Below are positions 9,032 through 17,192 of a stretch of DNA of 64,000 nucleotides, one piece after another. Made by a program: the position numbers and the translations under genes. This stretch comes from JADKIH01 sp964595205. GTDB taxonomy: Bacteria; Bacteroidota; Bacteroidia; AKYH767-A; 2013-40CM-41-45. The notes beneath the pieces are model-generated. The model searched no databases. It had not been told where the DNA came from and worked only from the letters and a program-made list of their open reading frames with translations. Position 1 is the first letter of the stretch. The number at the start of each line of letters is the position of its first letter. The stretch is from contig CAZQOQ010000015.1 in assembly GCA_964595205.1 (NCBI GenBank), positions 1-64,000 on the forward strand, in the 5' to 3' direction.

Positions 9032-11293
9032 ATGAAACTGAATTTACTCTTATTTAACTTAAAGATTGTTTTTGTTTATGCAGTCCTTTGTCTGTCAGGC
9101 AAAACAACAATGGCCGGTGCGGGAGATACTACAATTGTGCATGGATTTGATCATTTCACGCATCAGAATTGTAATTCCGGAAACGGTACTTTTCTTTTTC
9201 CTCCGGACTCCATCAGCTTCTATAAGATCCTGCTGCGATATGAATTAAGTTGCCCTCCTTCACTGGGCTGTGACATTTACGACCGTATCGCCACTTTGAA
9301 AGTCCTGGAACCAACGGGCATCATGGATTCATCTCTCCGGATTGCTCCTTCATTCAGGGTGAATGGGTCGATAGTCGATTCGTTTGCGTACATGAATTCT
9401 GTATCCTACACATACTCATATAATACGCTGGCCCATCGTATCGATTCCTCACAAAATGCCTCTGTGGAAGTTTTCCTGTTTAATGATTCCCTCAACCCGT
9501 TTACGGCTACCGATACGCTTTATGTATGGCCTTCTTATTACAATCAGTATACCTTTGATTCTTCCGGAGTTGCCACAGATTCTGTGTATGTTGTTCCGGA
9601 TTCAGTTTTATATTTAACTGTCGATTCCATCTACACTCCTTTTGAAGTTAAAACTTCATACGAAATTGCCCGGGCTATAACTCCCTTTGGACAAGGTGTT
9701 GTCCTATGGTTCGATGTTTCTGATTACCGTCCGTTGCTGCACGACAGCGTGAATCTTTATTCGGTCGCCTGTGGTTACAGCAATGGCTGGGACGTAACAA
9801 CCGATTTTTATTTCATTGAAGGAATTCCTCCGATGCATCCATATAAAATTACAAACCTGTGGAATGGCACGTGGCAATATGGAAATACAGGTAACCCGAT
9901 CGACAGTCATCTCCAGCCGATCACATTGATCGTCGATTCGCAGTCTGTTTACGATAAGATCAGACTGATAACCACGGGACATGGATTTGGTTGCCTTCCT
10001 AATCAGAACGTGGCTGAGTTCTATAATGTTCAGCATATGTTAAATGTAAACGGTAATAATCTCGGTCAGCGACTTTGGAGAAATGATTGCGTCAGCAATC
10101 CGCTGTACCCGCAAGGCGCACCCGGCTTTACAAGTACGTGGTTTTACAACCGCGCAAACTGGTGTCCAGGCTCATACGTGACACCACATGATTACAACGT
10201 TACATCGTTGGTGGGTGCAAATGATTCCCTTACCGTGGATTATAACATGGCGGCCTATACGGTCACCGGCGTTCCTTCCGGCGCCTATGCTCCTGAATAT
10301 TATGTTCAGTCGCATGCAATCTTTTATGATGATATTCATTATGTAAACAATGCCGCCGTGATCGAAGTGAAAAAGCCTAACGGCGCCTTCGCGTACAACC
10401 GGTCAAATCCGATTTGCCAGGCATTTCAACCGGAGATCCTGATAAAGAATTATGGTGCGGATACGCTTCAGTCACTAACAATACATTATGGTGTCGACGG
10501 CAGTTTTACAAATACTTTCAACTGGAGCGGGTCCCTCAAACTCACCGATACGGTTTCCGTGCAGCTTCCGCCCGTCTCTTTTGGAGCAGGCAGTCATACT
10601 TTTGATGTTTATATCGATCTTCCGAATGGTAATGCAGATGAATTCACTTTCGACGACACATTGCATGTGAATTTTTCAGCGACGGATATATATAATACCA
10701 ATTTTGTCAGGGTACGAGTACGTACTGATAATTCTCCCACCCAGACACACTGGACAATCACCGATGATGCCGGTAATGTTGTCGGGTCACATATTAGTTT
10801 TACGGCTGCGCTTACAACATTTACGGATACTGTTATGCTTCCAAACGGTTGCTTTAATTTTAAGATTACAGACACCGGCCAAAACAGCGGAGATGGGATC
10901 TGTTGTTATAACGGATCCGGAAATATGCGGCTCTATTTTGGATCATCGGCATCACCGGTTGTAAACACCGGCGATTACGGCGCCTACTATTCGTTGAATT
11001 TTACCATAGATTTTCAGAGTGGCATACAGGAAAGCGAAGTCAGTAATTTAATAAATGTTTTTCCGAATCCGGCTTCGAATAGCATCACCCTGAATACATC
11101 GTTTGAAAATGCACACCTGAAAATCGAATTATTTGATCTGATGGCAAAATCGGTTTCTCAAACTTATGAAACCGACGTCTTTGGTTATTCGGCTAAAATA
11201 ATTTTGCCCGAACTGGAAGACGGTATTTACTTTTTAAGAATAAACAACGAGGGTAAAACTTTCATGAAAAAAATACTGATTCAGAAAAACTAA
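9032..11293 (+). CDS. Secreted peptide-N-glycosidase F-like protein with T9SS sorting domain
   Basis: A 753-residue secreted protein. After the signal peptide, residues about 30-440 resemble both PNGase F domains. The N-terminal part has CPPSLGCDIYDRIATLKV, like the catalytic Asp region of the Elizabethkingia enzyme. The C-terminal part has TTGHGFGCLPNQNVAEF, a HMLNVNG segment, LWRNDC, NPLYPQGAPG and NRANWCPGS. PNGase F cleaves N-glycans from asparagine of glycoproteins. A CARDB-like beta-sandwich follows (about 450-560). A type A T9SS sorting domain (NVFPNPASNSITLN, ELEDGIYFLRI, FMKKILIQKN) closes the protein. The second Cys seen in the classical AEFC motif is a Tyr here. Activity is inferred from domain resemblance only. 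Confidence 0.85.
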   Translation: MKLNLLLFNLKIVFVYAVLCLSGKTTMAGAGDTTIVHGFDHFTHQNCNSGNGTFLFPPDSISFYKILLRYELSCPPSLGCDIYDRIATLKVLEPTGIMDSSLRIAPSFRVNGSIVDSFAYMNSVSYTYSYNTLAHRIDSSQNASVEVFLFNDSLNPFTATDTLYVWPSYYNQYTFDSSGVATDSVYVVPDSVLYLTVDSIYTPFEVKTSYEIARAITPFGQGVVLWFDVSDYRPLLHDSVNLYSVACGYSNGWDVTTDFYFIEGIPPMHPYKITNLWNGTWQYGNTGNPIDSHLQPITLIVDSQSVYDKIRLITTGHGFGCLPNQNVAEFYNVQHMLNVNGNNLGQRLWRNDCVSNPLYPQGAPGFTSTWFYNRANWCPGSYVTPHDYNVTSLVGANDSLTVDYNMAAYTVTGVPSGAYAPEYYVQSHAIFYDDIHYVNNAAVIEVKKPNGAFAYNRSNPICQAFQPEILIKNYGADTLQSLTIHYGVDGSFTNTFNWSGSLKLTDTVSVQLPPVSFGAGSHTFDVYIDLPNGNADEFTFDDTLHVNFSATDIYNTNFVRVRVRTDNSPTQTHWTITDDAGNVVGSHISFTAALTTFTDTVMLPNGCFNFKITDTGQNSGDGICCYNGSGNMRLYFGSSASPVVNTGDYGAYYSLNFTIDFQSGIQESEVSNLINVFPNPASNSITLNTSFENAHLKIELFDLMAKSVSQTYETDVFGYSAKIILPELEDGIYFLRINNEGKTFMKKILIQKN

Positions 11294-11317
11294 TCATCAT
11301 GTGAAAACTATGATTAG
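11290..11317. terminator. Perfect 8-bp inverted repeat between convergent genes
   Basis: CTAATCAT (11290-11297) and ATGATTAG (11310-11317) form a perfect 8-bp stem with a 12-base loop. It overlaps the stop codon of the PNGase-F-like gene and lies before the 3' end of the Rieske gene. There is no T-tract, so it may only be a transcript-end stabilising hairpin. Confidence 0.35.
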
Positions 11318-11330
11318 CAAGCGGTATTGA

Positions 11331-11747
11331 TCAGGGTATTTTTATTGAGAGTGAATTATCCGCAACACGTGTCTCAAGAGTTCTAAGTGGTCTTTCAGCT
11401 GGGCCCTTCTGTACATTGCCGTTCATGTCGAAGGTGCTTCCATGCATGCTGCACGAAAATTCATTGCCGTTGAAACGTAACATGTTGTCTGCGTGCGTGC
11501 ATATCATGACATAGGATTTGTATTCGGTTTCATTGTGTTTGATAACGGCAATATCGTACCTGATATTAGACGGGCGGACGATCAGGTATTGATGTTTACC
11601 GAATTTTTCAAGCGGAACATTTACTGTTTTATCTTTCGATACGGTGTTGAAAATGGGAATGGTGCCGCACGACTCAAGAAAGGGGATCAGGACAGATCCC
11701 CCGAGACAAAATGCACAACTTCTTTTCAGAAAATCTCTTCTCTCCAT
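11331..11747 (-). CDS. Rieske 2Fe-2S protein with export signal
   Basis: The 138-residue protein begins with RRDFLKR and a hydrophobic stretch ending in FLESC. This looks like a Tat-type signal that also carries a lipobox-like Cys. The 2Fe-2S ligands are visible as C-T-H (in MICTHADN) and C-S-M-H (in FSCSMHGS), the Rieske pattern with a short spacer of 13 residues. GNVQKGPAERPL after the second pair is the usual proline-loop region. It is a small stand-alone ferredoxin-type Rieske protein, probably membrane-anchored on the outside of the inner membrane. Its partner is unknown. It is convergent with the PNGase-like gene and has a 273-base upstream region holding tandem palindromes. Confidence 0.88.
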   Translation of the reverse strand: MERRDFLKRSCAFCLGGSVLIPFLESCGTIPIFNTVSKDKTVNVPLEKFGKHQYLIVRPSNIRYDIAVIKHNETEYKSYVMICTHADNMLRFNGNEFSCSMHGSTFDMNGNVQKGPAERPLRTLETRVADNSLSIKIP

Positions 11748-11815
11748 TTAGAATGAATAACTAACGCCCAAATTAATAAACTGATTTGTATGGATTTTTC
11801 ATTGATTCTATTTTA

Positions 11816-11833
11816 TGACGTCAAATGACGTCA
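11816..11833. promoter_or_regulatory. Two tandem TGACGTCA palindromes, one helical turn apart
   Basis: The perfect 8-bp palindrome TGACGTCA occurs at 11816-11823 and again at 11826-11833, with identical phase (10 bases start to start). The pair lies about 70 bases upstream of the Rieske gene start, where an operator would be expected. It is a candidate binding site for a dimeric regulator that binds cooperatively on one face of the helix. No regulator is identified. Confidence 0.45.
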
Positions 11834-11950
11834 TTATTTAGAATCGTTCCAAATAAGAAAAGCAGATAGTCGCATAATTCTTATCAATCCTTTGCATAGT
11901 ATAGCTATAATGCTTTAACTGTCAGTTGATTTTGTTGTTTATTTGAAGTT

Positions 11951-11986
11951 AATAAAAAAGCCGCTTAGAAATAATATCTAAACGGC
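11951..11986 (-). terminator. Rho-independent terminator of the two-component operon
   Basis: Read on the minus strand, the stem GCCGTTTAGA / TCTAAGCGGC (11986-11977 with 11969-11960) has one wobble pair and a seven-base loop. It is followed by CTTTTTTATT (11960-11951). It lies 36 bases beyond the stop of the response regulator gene, a textbook terminator for that operon. Confidence 0.85.
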
Positions 11987-12021
11987 AGATTCTATTAAAA
12001 CCTTCTGATGCTTTAATAATA

Positions 12022-12717
12022 TTATGCATTATCAATCAGACGGAAACCACGGCCATGGATATTGATAATATCGAGCGACGGATCATCCTTCAGATATTTC
12101 CTCAATTTAGTAATAAATACATCCATGCTCCGGGCATTAAAATAATTGTCATCGCCCCAGATTTCCTTCAGCGCTTTCTGGCGTGGAAGCAATTCATTCT
12201 TGTATACACAAAGCAGGCGAAGTAATTCGGCTTCTTTCGGCGACAGCTTCTGGGATTCGCCGTTTAGACTTATCGTGCGATGGTCGAAATGAAAGTTATA
12301 TTTTCCGATCTTAAACTCCTTCACAGAAGTATCGTGAGATTTATCGGCACTTCTCTTAAGTATGGCCTTTAGCTTGTAAAGGAGAACTTCTGAATCAAAC
12401 GGCTTCGTAACATAGTCGTCCGCACCGACCTGGAAACCGGAAAGCATATCCTCTTTCATCGTCTTGGCTGTAAGGAAAATTATCGGAATGTTCGCATCCT
12501 TTTCCCTGATTTCTTTGGCCAGCGTGAATCCGTCTTTTCTCGGCATCATCACATCGAGAATGCAAATGTCAAACTTCCCGGAAATGAACGATTCATAGCC
12601 CATATTGCCATCGGTGCTGAGCTTCACATCGTAATCATTCAACTCAAGATAATTTTTCAGGACTGACCCGAAATTCGGATCATCTTCGACGAGGAGGATT
12701 TTGGTTTTCTTATTCAT
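12022..12717 (-). CDS. OmpR-family response regulator
   Basis: A receiver domain (about residues 5-115) has the acidic pair in LLVEDDPNFG, the phospho-acceptor Asp in CILDVMMPRKDG, the Thr in IIFLTAKT and the Lys in YVTKPFD. A winged-helix DNA-binding domain of OmpR type follows (LSPKEAELLRLL, SMDVFITKLRKYL, IINIHGRGFRL). It is the transcription-factor partner of the sensor kinase encoded 10 bases upstream. A longer frame to 12759 would run into that gene; the Met at 12717 starts the normal MNKKTKILLVEDD opening. The layout resembles the RprXY system of Bacteroides, but identity is not shown. A terminator follows at 11951. Confidence 0.93.
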   Translation of the reverse strand: MNKKTKILLVEDDPNFGSVLKNYLELNDYDVKLSTDGNMGYESFISGKFDICILDVMMPRKDGFTLAKEIREKDANIPIIFLTAKTMKEDMLSGFQVGADDYVTKPFDSEVLLYKLKAILKRSADKSHDTSVKEFKIGKYNFHFDHRTISLNGESQKLSPKEAELLRLLCVYKNELLPRQKALKEIWGDDNYFNARSMDVFITKLRKYLKDDPSLDIINIHGRGFRLIDNA

Positions 12718-12727
12718 TGTTTTGAAT

Positions 12728-14365
12728 TTAAGATTTATCAAAGGGGATATATATTTCAAAGGTACTTCCTTTACCGGATTCGCTGTCGACCTTTATCATT
12801 CCTTTATGCTGTTCGACCACGGCTTTTACATAGCTGAGTCCTAATCCAAATCCTTTTATGTCGTGAATATTACCTGTAGGCACCCGGTAGAATTTTTCGA
12901 AAATCCTCTTCTGCGTATCCTTGGACATGCCGATTCCGTGATCGATTACCCTTACGACAACACCATTGTTTGTATTGGCCGTTTCTATCATGATCTCAGG
13001 TTTCTCCGGCGAATATTTATTTGCATTGTCGAGCAAATTGAAAATCACATTGGAAAGGTGGATTGGATCTCCCTTTAACAAAGGGATTTCTGCATTCAGT
13101 TTCCAATTGAGTGTGCCACCCTTACTCTCCACCTGCAGGGCAATCAGTTCTACTGCATTCTGAATGATCGAGTGAATGTTTACATCCTTCTTCTGAAGAT
13201 TCAATTCTCCCTTCTCGATCAACGCCATCTGAAGAACATTCTCAACCTGGGCATTCATCCGTTTGTTTTCCTCACGGATGATTTTTGTGAAGTATTCGAA
13301 TTTATCCTTGTCGTTGATCACTCTCGGATCCTTGATCGAATCAACTGCAAGAGAAATGGTCGCAATCGGAGTCTTAAACTCATGCGTCATGTTGTTGATG
13401 AAATCAGTTTTGATGTCGGAAACCTTTTTCTGACGATAAATTACCTGGATGGTGTAGGCAAAACCGAAAACGATGATAAATGTAAACAAGGTTGATCCAA
13501 GCAACATTCCCCACATCGACGCAAGTACGTATTTCATGCGCCCCGGAAAATGAAAGATGAGATAATCGGGTTTTGAAATTATATCGTTCGGAAAAAGCAG
13601 GATCCTGAATTTCGAATTCATCAGTTCACCTGGCGATAATGCACTCTTGTATATAAAGAAATTATTTGATTTTCCGTTCAGCACTCCGTAATCGACATGA
13701 CGTTCGATTCCCCGGTTTCTCAACTCGTTTTTTATTATCGAATCAAGCCTCGAAGAATCGATCCGGCTTGCGATGTTTGACTCGGGTCCGGCAAATTCAA
13801 TAGCCATCTTGTCCATCACATCGTTCAGTTTTTCGAGACGCGCTTTTATCTTTTCTTCGTTCTGCCGGATTACAATTTCCGCTGAGTCGCCATAAATACG
13901 CGTGATCCTCGAACTGTGAATGGTATGTGAGGAGGTTGAATCGCGTTGAAAATAATTTCGTCGCTGCACACGGAGAAAAGTCTGGTTACTGCCCGGACGA
14001 TGAAATTCGATGTTGATATCTGCATTGTCAAGGTCCTCAACCACCGGCGGCGGTTTCACGGCATGATTCGGAATTTCAATCGTCGAATCTGTAATATTAA
14101 GAGGGAATACGCTGGATGTGTCACGAATCATTAACTGGGTAATCCGCGTCGGGTCGATCTTGAAAACTCTCTCATTTAAAATGTTTAATGCTTCATTGGT
14201 TTCGATGCGGTCGACGATCGAGTTCATCGCCTGGCTTACCGACTGATCAAACTGCTGTTCCTTGATCCGGATGTCGTGCAAAATCCAATAAATCTGTAGG
14301 CTTATTATTCCGATCAATGCAATCGTCATCAAAACAATAATAAACCTGAAGCTCTTTTTATTCAT
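12728..14365 (-). CDS. Membrane sensor histidine kinase
   Basis: A 545-residue sensor kinase. Membrane helices lie at about residues 9-28 and 283-305 and enclose a periplasmic domain of about 250 residues with coiled-coil-like stretches. The cytoplasmic part has the H-box (NNMTHEFKTPIATI), the N-box (NLLDNANKYS), and G-boxes (DHGIGMS and GFGLGLSYVK). It autophosphorylates on His and passes the phosphate to the response regulator encoded directly downstream. The signal sensed by the periplasmic domain is unknown. The divergent gene at 14492 encodes an exported acidic protein and may be a target or ligand of the system, but this is a guess from position. Confidence 0.93.
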   Translation of the reverse strand: MNKKSFRFIIVLMTIALIGIISLQIYWILHDIRIKEQQFDQSVSQAMNSIVDRIETNEALNILNERVFKIDPTRITQLMIRDTSSVFPLNITDSTIEIPNHAVKPPPVVEDLDNADINIEFHRPGSNQTFLRVQRRNYFQRDSTSSHTIHSSRITRIYGDSAEIVIRQNEEKIKARLEKLNDVMDKMAIEFAGPESNIASRIDSSRLDSIIKNELRNRGIERHVDYGVLNGKSNNFFIYKSALSPGELMNSKFRILLFPNDIISKPDYLIFHFPGRMKYVLASMWGMLLGSTLFTFIIVFGFAYTIQVIYRQKKVSDIKTDFINNMTHEFKTPIATISLAVDSIKDPRVINDKDKFEYFTKIIREENKRMNAQVENVLQMALIEKGELNLQKKDVNIHSIIQNAVELIALQVESKGGTLNWKLNAEIPLLKGDPIHLSNVIFNLLDNANKYSPEKPEIMIETANTNNGVVVRVIDHGIGMSKDTQKRIFEKFYRVPTGNIHDIKGFGLGLSYVKAVVEQHKGMIKVDSESGKGSTFEIYIPFDKS

Positions 14366-14491
14366 TCGAGGTAAAAATAGTCAGCATTAACAACCCTGAC
14401 AGAAATTTAACCAATCTTTAACAGAGATTAACGCCTCATTAACCCATTCCGGTTCAATTGGGTATTTAATTTACCGAAAAATTAGAGAGAC

Positions 14492-15520
14492 ATGCACAGC
14501 AGACTTCAATTACGCGAGTTTTTAGCCTGGATGACCCTGGTTGCAGCACTCATCCTTTTCAGTATGACGATAGCGTTTGCCCAGTCAAAATCAATCAGCG
14601 TGAACAGTGATGATGGCAAGGTTCATATCCAGATCAGCAAGACGGAAAACGGAAAGACTATTCATATCGATACAACTTTTGAAGCGACAGACGAAATGGA
14701 TATCGAGAGGATCATACGCGACCTTAGCGGTGAAAGCGGCGAAGGGATTCAACTGGGCGATAAGGATCATTCAAGGGTTCGCATTCATTCAAAAGGTTCA
14801 GGAAAAAATAATAAGCAGATCATAATTGACGTTCCTGAATTGTCGGAGGCCGACAGGGAGAAACTTCACGAGAATTTGAAGGAGTCGATGAAGGGCATGA
14901 AAGAAAGCATGGAACAAATGAAAGAGTCTTTGAAAGACATTCATATTTTCATCGATGATTTTGACGACGAGGATTTTCATTTCAAATTTAATTGCCCGGA
15001 TTTCGATTCCGATGAAATTAAAAGCGAAGGCAAGCATAGATATTCATACAGTTATTCATTTGAAGATAATGACGAGATCGACAGTCTCGACGATGCCGAC
15101 CACGTAATCATCATGGGTGATGCAGATGAAAAGCCGCCGGTATTGGAAAAAGTCATAAAATCAAAAAATGGCAATCAGGTGTTTATCTATAAACGTTCTG
15201 ATTCTTCGAATCGGGCAAAGAAATCTGAAAAACCTGCTGCAGATACCGAAAAGGAGAAGATTAACGGCTTACACGACCTGTCATATTATCCAAACCCTAC
15301 ATCAGGTAAATTTACACTCAGTTTTCAGTGTGATCAATCCGATGATATAGCTATTAAGGTTCTTGACAGTAACAGCAAGGTCGTATTCTCTGACTTACTC
15401 GAGGACTTCCGTGGTGAGTATTCGCGGGAAATAAATTTATCCGGCAGGAGCAAAGGAAACTACATTATAAAAGTTACTATCGGCGAAAAATCGATTTCGA
15501 AAAAAATTGTTTTGAATTAA
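14492..15520 (+). CDS. Acidic exported protein with T9SS sorting domain, divergent from the two-component system
   Basis: A signal anchor or signal peptide (about residues 12-31, ending FAQS) precedes a highly charged region. Residues about 110-155 form an amphipathic Met/Lys/Glu-rich helix (LKESMKGMKES and repeats). Then comes an Asp/Phe/His-rich stretch (HIFIDDFDDEDFHFKF) that could bind cations. The C-terminal 75 residues are a type A sorting domain (LSYYPNPTSGKFTLSF, RSKGNYIIKV, ISKKIVLN). I know no family for the central part. It is transcribed away from the sensor kinase gene across a 126-base gap, so both may share regulation. A terminator follows at 15556. Confidence 0.75.
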   Translation: MHSRLQLREFLAWMTLVAALILFSMTIAFAQSKSISVNSDDGKVHIQISKTENGKTIHIDTTFEATDEMDIERIIRDLSGESGEGIQLGDKDHSRVRIHSKGSGKNNKQIIIDVPELSEADREKLHENLKESMKGMKESMEQMKESLKDIHIFIDDFDDEDFHFKFNCPDFDSDEIKSEGKHRYSYSYSFEDNDEIDSLDDADHVIIMGDADEKPPVLEKVIKSKNGNQVFIYKRSDSSNRAKKSEKPAADTEKEKINGLHDLSYYPNPTSGKFTLSFQCDQSDDIAIKVLDSNSKVVFSDLLEDFRGEYSREINLSGRSKGNYIIKVTIGEKSISKKIVLN

Positions 15521-15555
15521 TTGGTTTAATTAGAGTTAATTATTAGGATAGGTTT

Positions 15556-15586
15556 CCCCCGGCTCATAACCGGGGGTTTTCTTTTT
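15556..15586 (+). terminator. Rho-independent terminator after the acidic exported protein
   Basis: CCCCCGG (15556-15562) pairs perfectly with CCGGGGG (15570-15576) over a seven-base loop, followed by TTTTCTTTTT. It ends the plus-strand gene 35 bases upstream and touches the stop codon of the convergent DinB-like gene. Confidence 0.9.
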
Positions 15587-16122
15587 CAGGAAAATCCCAA
15601 TTCCTTTTTTATTCTTATAGCCTGTTGCAGATGGCGTTGTTCATGAACGGTTATTATCTGCATGACGTCACTTACCCGTAATGTGATTAAAGGCGCAACC
15701 GGCGAAGACATGACCCTGCCGGTACAGTTTTTTGTTTCCAGTTTATTGAATAGTTCTTTCAACCTGTTCTGGTGCTCTTCAAATTTTTTAATGATGTTAT
15801 AACTGATTTCCGTTTTGGAAGGAAGAAAAATTTTAGGCGCCTTATATTTTTTCATGATTTCAGGCCCTAGTGTATCGATCATTCTTTGGCCGGTGTAATT
15901 TGTAAGCGGATTAATCGTTTCCCAGAAGGTTGGCTTGTATTTTCCTTCTGCAATCAAAAGCAGCGATGGGAAATAGGCTTCATTCGAGACGATGATATGA
16001 TCGATGCATTGTGCAATGCTCCATTCCTTCGAATCCGGTTTTTCGTTTATTTGAATTTGATTTAATTCCCCGAATTCCCTTTCTATTGAATTAGTAATTT
16101 CACTGAGAATGGCAGTATCCAT
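15586..16122 (-). CDS. DinB-like (DinB superfamily) protein
   Basis: A 178-residue four-helix-bundle protein of the DinB/YfiT-like superfamily. Typical features are WSIAQCIDHIIVSNEAYFP in the first long helix region and the terminal V-HEQRHLQQ-A motif. The three His (in CDHI and HEQRH) form the usual metal site. Several members use bacillithiol or other thiols as co-substrate, while many have no known role. Monocistronic, with a divergent prmC gene on the other side of a 166-base gap. Function beyond the family is not visible. Confidence 0.85.
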   Translation of the reverse strand: MDTAILSEITNSIEREFGELNQIQINEKPDSKEWSIAQCIDHIIVSNEAYFPSLLLIAEGKYKPTFWETINPLTNYTGQRMIDTLGPEIMKKYKAPKIFLPSKTEISYNIIKKFEEHQNRLKELFNKLETKNCTGRVMSSPVAPLITLRVSDVMQIITVHEQRHLQQAIRIKKELGFS

Positions 16123-16288
16123 ACTGATTAAGTATTAGTGCTTTGTAAATGTCGCGCATTTTTCGGAATACCCTGCACATATTAATGAGCGCAGTTTTTT
16201 CCTGTAACGGGAGATGCAGGAAACCGGATACAGTTATTGAATATAACTCTCATTTGCTCGCTGAATCTTATTTCTCCATTTTTGCCTG

Positions 16289-17143
16289 ATGAAAACTGTT
16301 GGCGAAGCATTTTCTTTATGTACGAAAAAGCTTTCGGAGGTATATGAAGCCGGCGAGGCCATGCAGGTTGCCCGGCTATTGTTCGAAGAGGTAATGAATT
16401 TTCGCAGGATTGATATTTTCAGGAACGAGAATAAACTTATGAATCAATCGGAAGAAGAGAGACTTGAATATCTCTTATCCGAAATCCTCAGCGGAAGACC
16501 TGTGCAATATGTTTTGGGATACACCTGGTTTCATGGAATGAAATTAAAAGTGAATGAACATGTGCTCATTCCCCGGAGAGAGACGGAAGAACTCGTAAAC
16601 AGGGTACTCACAGATATCCGTAAATCCGGCAAGAACCCTGCTGTCGTCGTCGATTTTTGTACAGGAAGCGGCTGCATAGCGCTCGCCCTGAAGAAAGAAC
16701 TTAAAGACACCAGGGTGATTGCAATGGATATTTCAGAAGATGCCCTCAGTGTCGCCAGGACAAATGCAGGAATGCAAAACCTTGAAGTAGTTTTTGAGCA
16801 TGGCGACGTAATGAGCATTGATCTGGATATACGTCCGGATCTGATCGTGAGTAATCCGCCATATGTGATGGAAAGTGAAAAGACGCTTATGCACGACAGG
16901 GTAAAAAAGCATGAACCTTCAATTGCATTATTCGTTCCTGAAGATGATCCATTGATTTTTTATCGCCATATTGCGGATTGGGGTAAAAAGCATTTAATTT
17001 CCGGAGGAAAAATTTATTTTGAATTCAATGAGCAGATGGGAAAGCAGATTTCCGCGTTACATTTGCAAATGGGTTATCGGTTGCCGGTGGTATATAAGGA
17101 TATGCAGGAAAAGGACCGGGTGTTCTGCGCCACCAAACCCTGA
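16289..17143 (+). CDS. prmC: Peptide chain release factor N5-glutamine methyltransferase
   Basis: PrmC methylates the Gln of the GGQ motif in release factors RF1 and RF2. The 284-residue protein has the N-terminal helical domain (about 1-80), the SAM-binding motif in VDFCTGSGCIALAL (about 121-134) and the substrate-binding NPPY at 189-192, preceded by DLIVS. IPRRETEELV before the SAM site is also characteristic. Length and all motifs are as in the family. It precedes ligA by about 50 bases on the same strand, so joint transcription is possible. Confidence 0.95.
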   Translation: MKTVGEAFSLCTKKLSEVYEAGEAMQVARLLFEEVMNFRRIDIFRNENKLMNQSEEERLEYLLSEILSGRPVQYVLGYTWFHGMKLKVNEHVLIPRRETEELVNRVLTDIRKSGKNPAVVVDFCTGSGCIALALKKELKDTRVIAMDISEDALSVARTNAGMQNLEVVFEHGDVMSIDLDIRPDLIVSNPPYVMESEKTLMHDRVKKHEPSIALFVPEDDPLIFYRHIADWGKKHLISGGKIYFEFNEQMGKQISALHLQMGYRLPVVYKDMQEKDRVFCATKP

Positions 17144-17192
17144 AGATGTAATCATTGATTTTGAAAGGCAGTAAAAAATATCTGTTGGAAAA

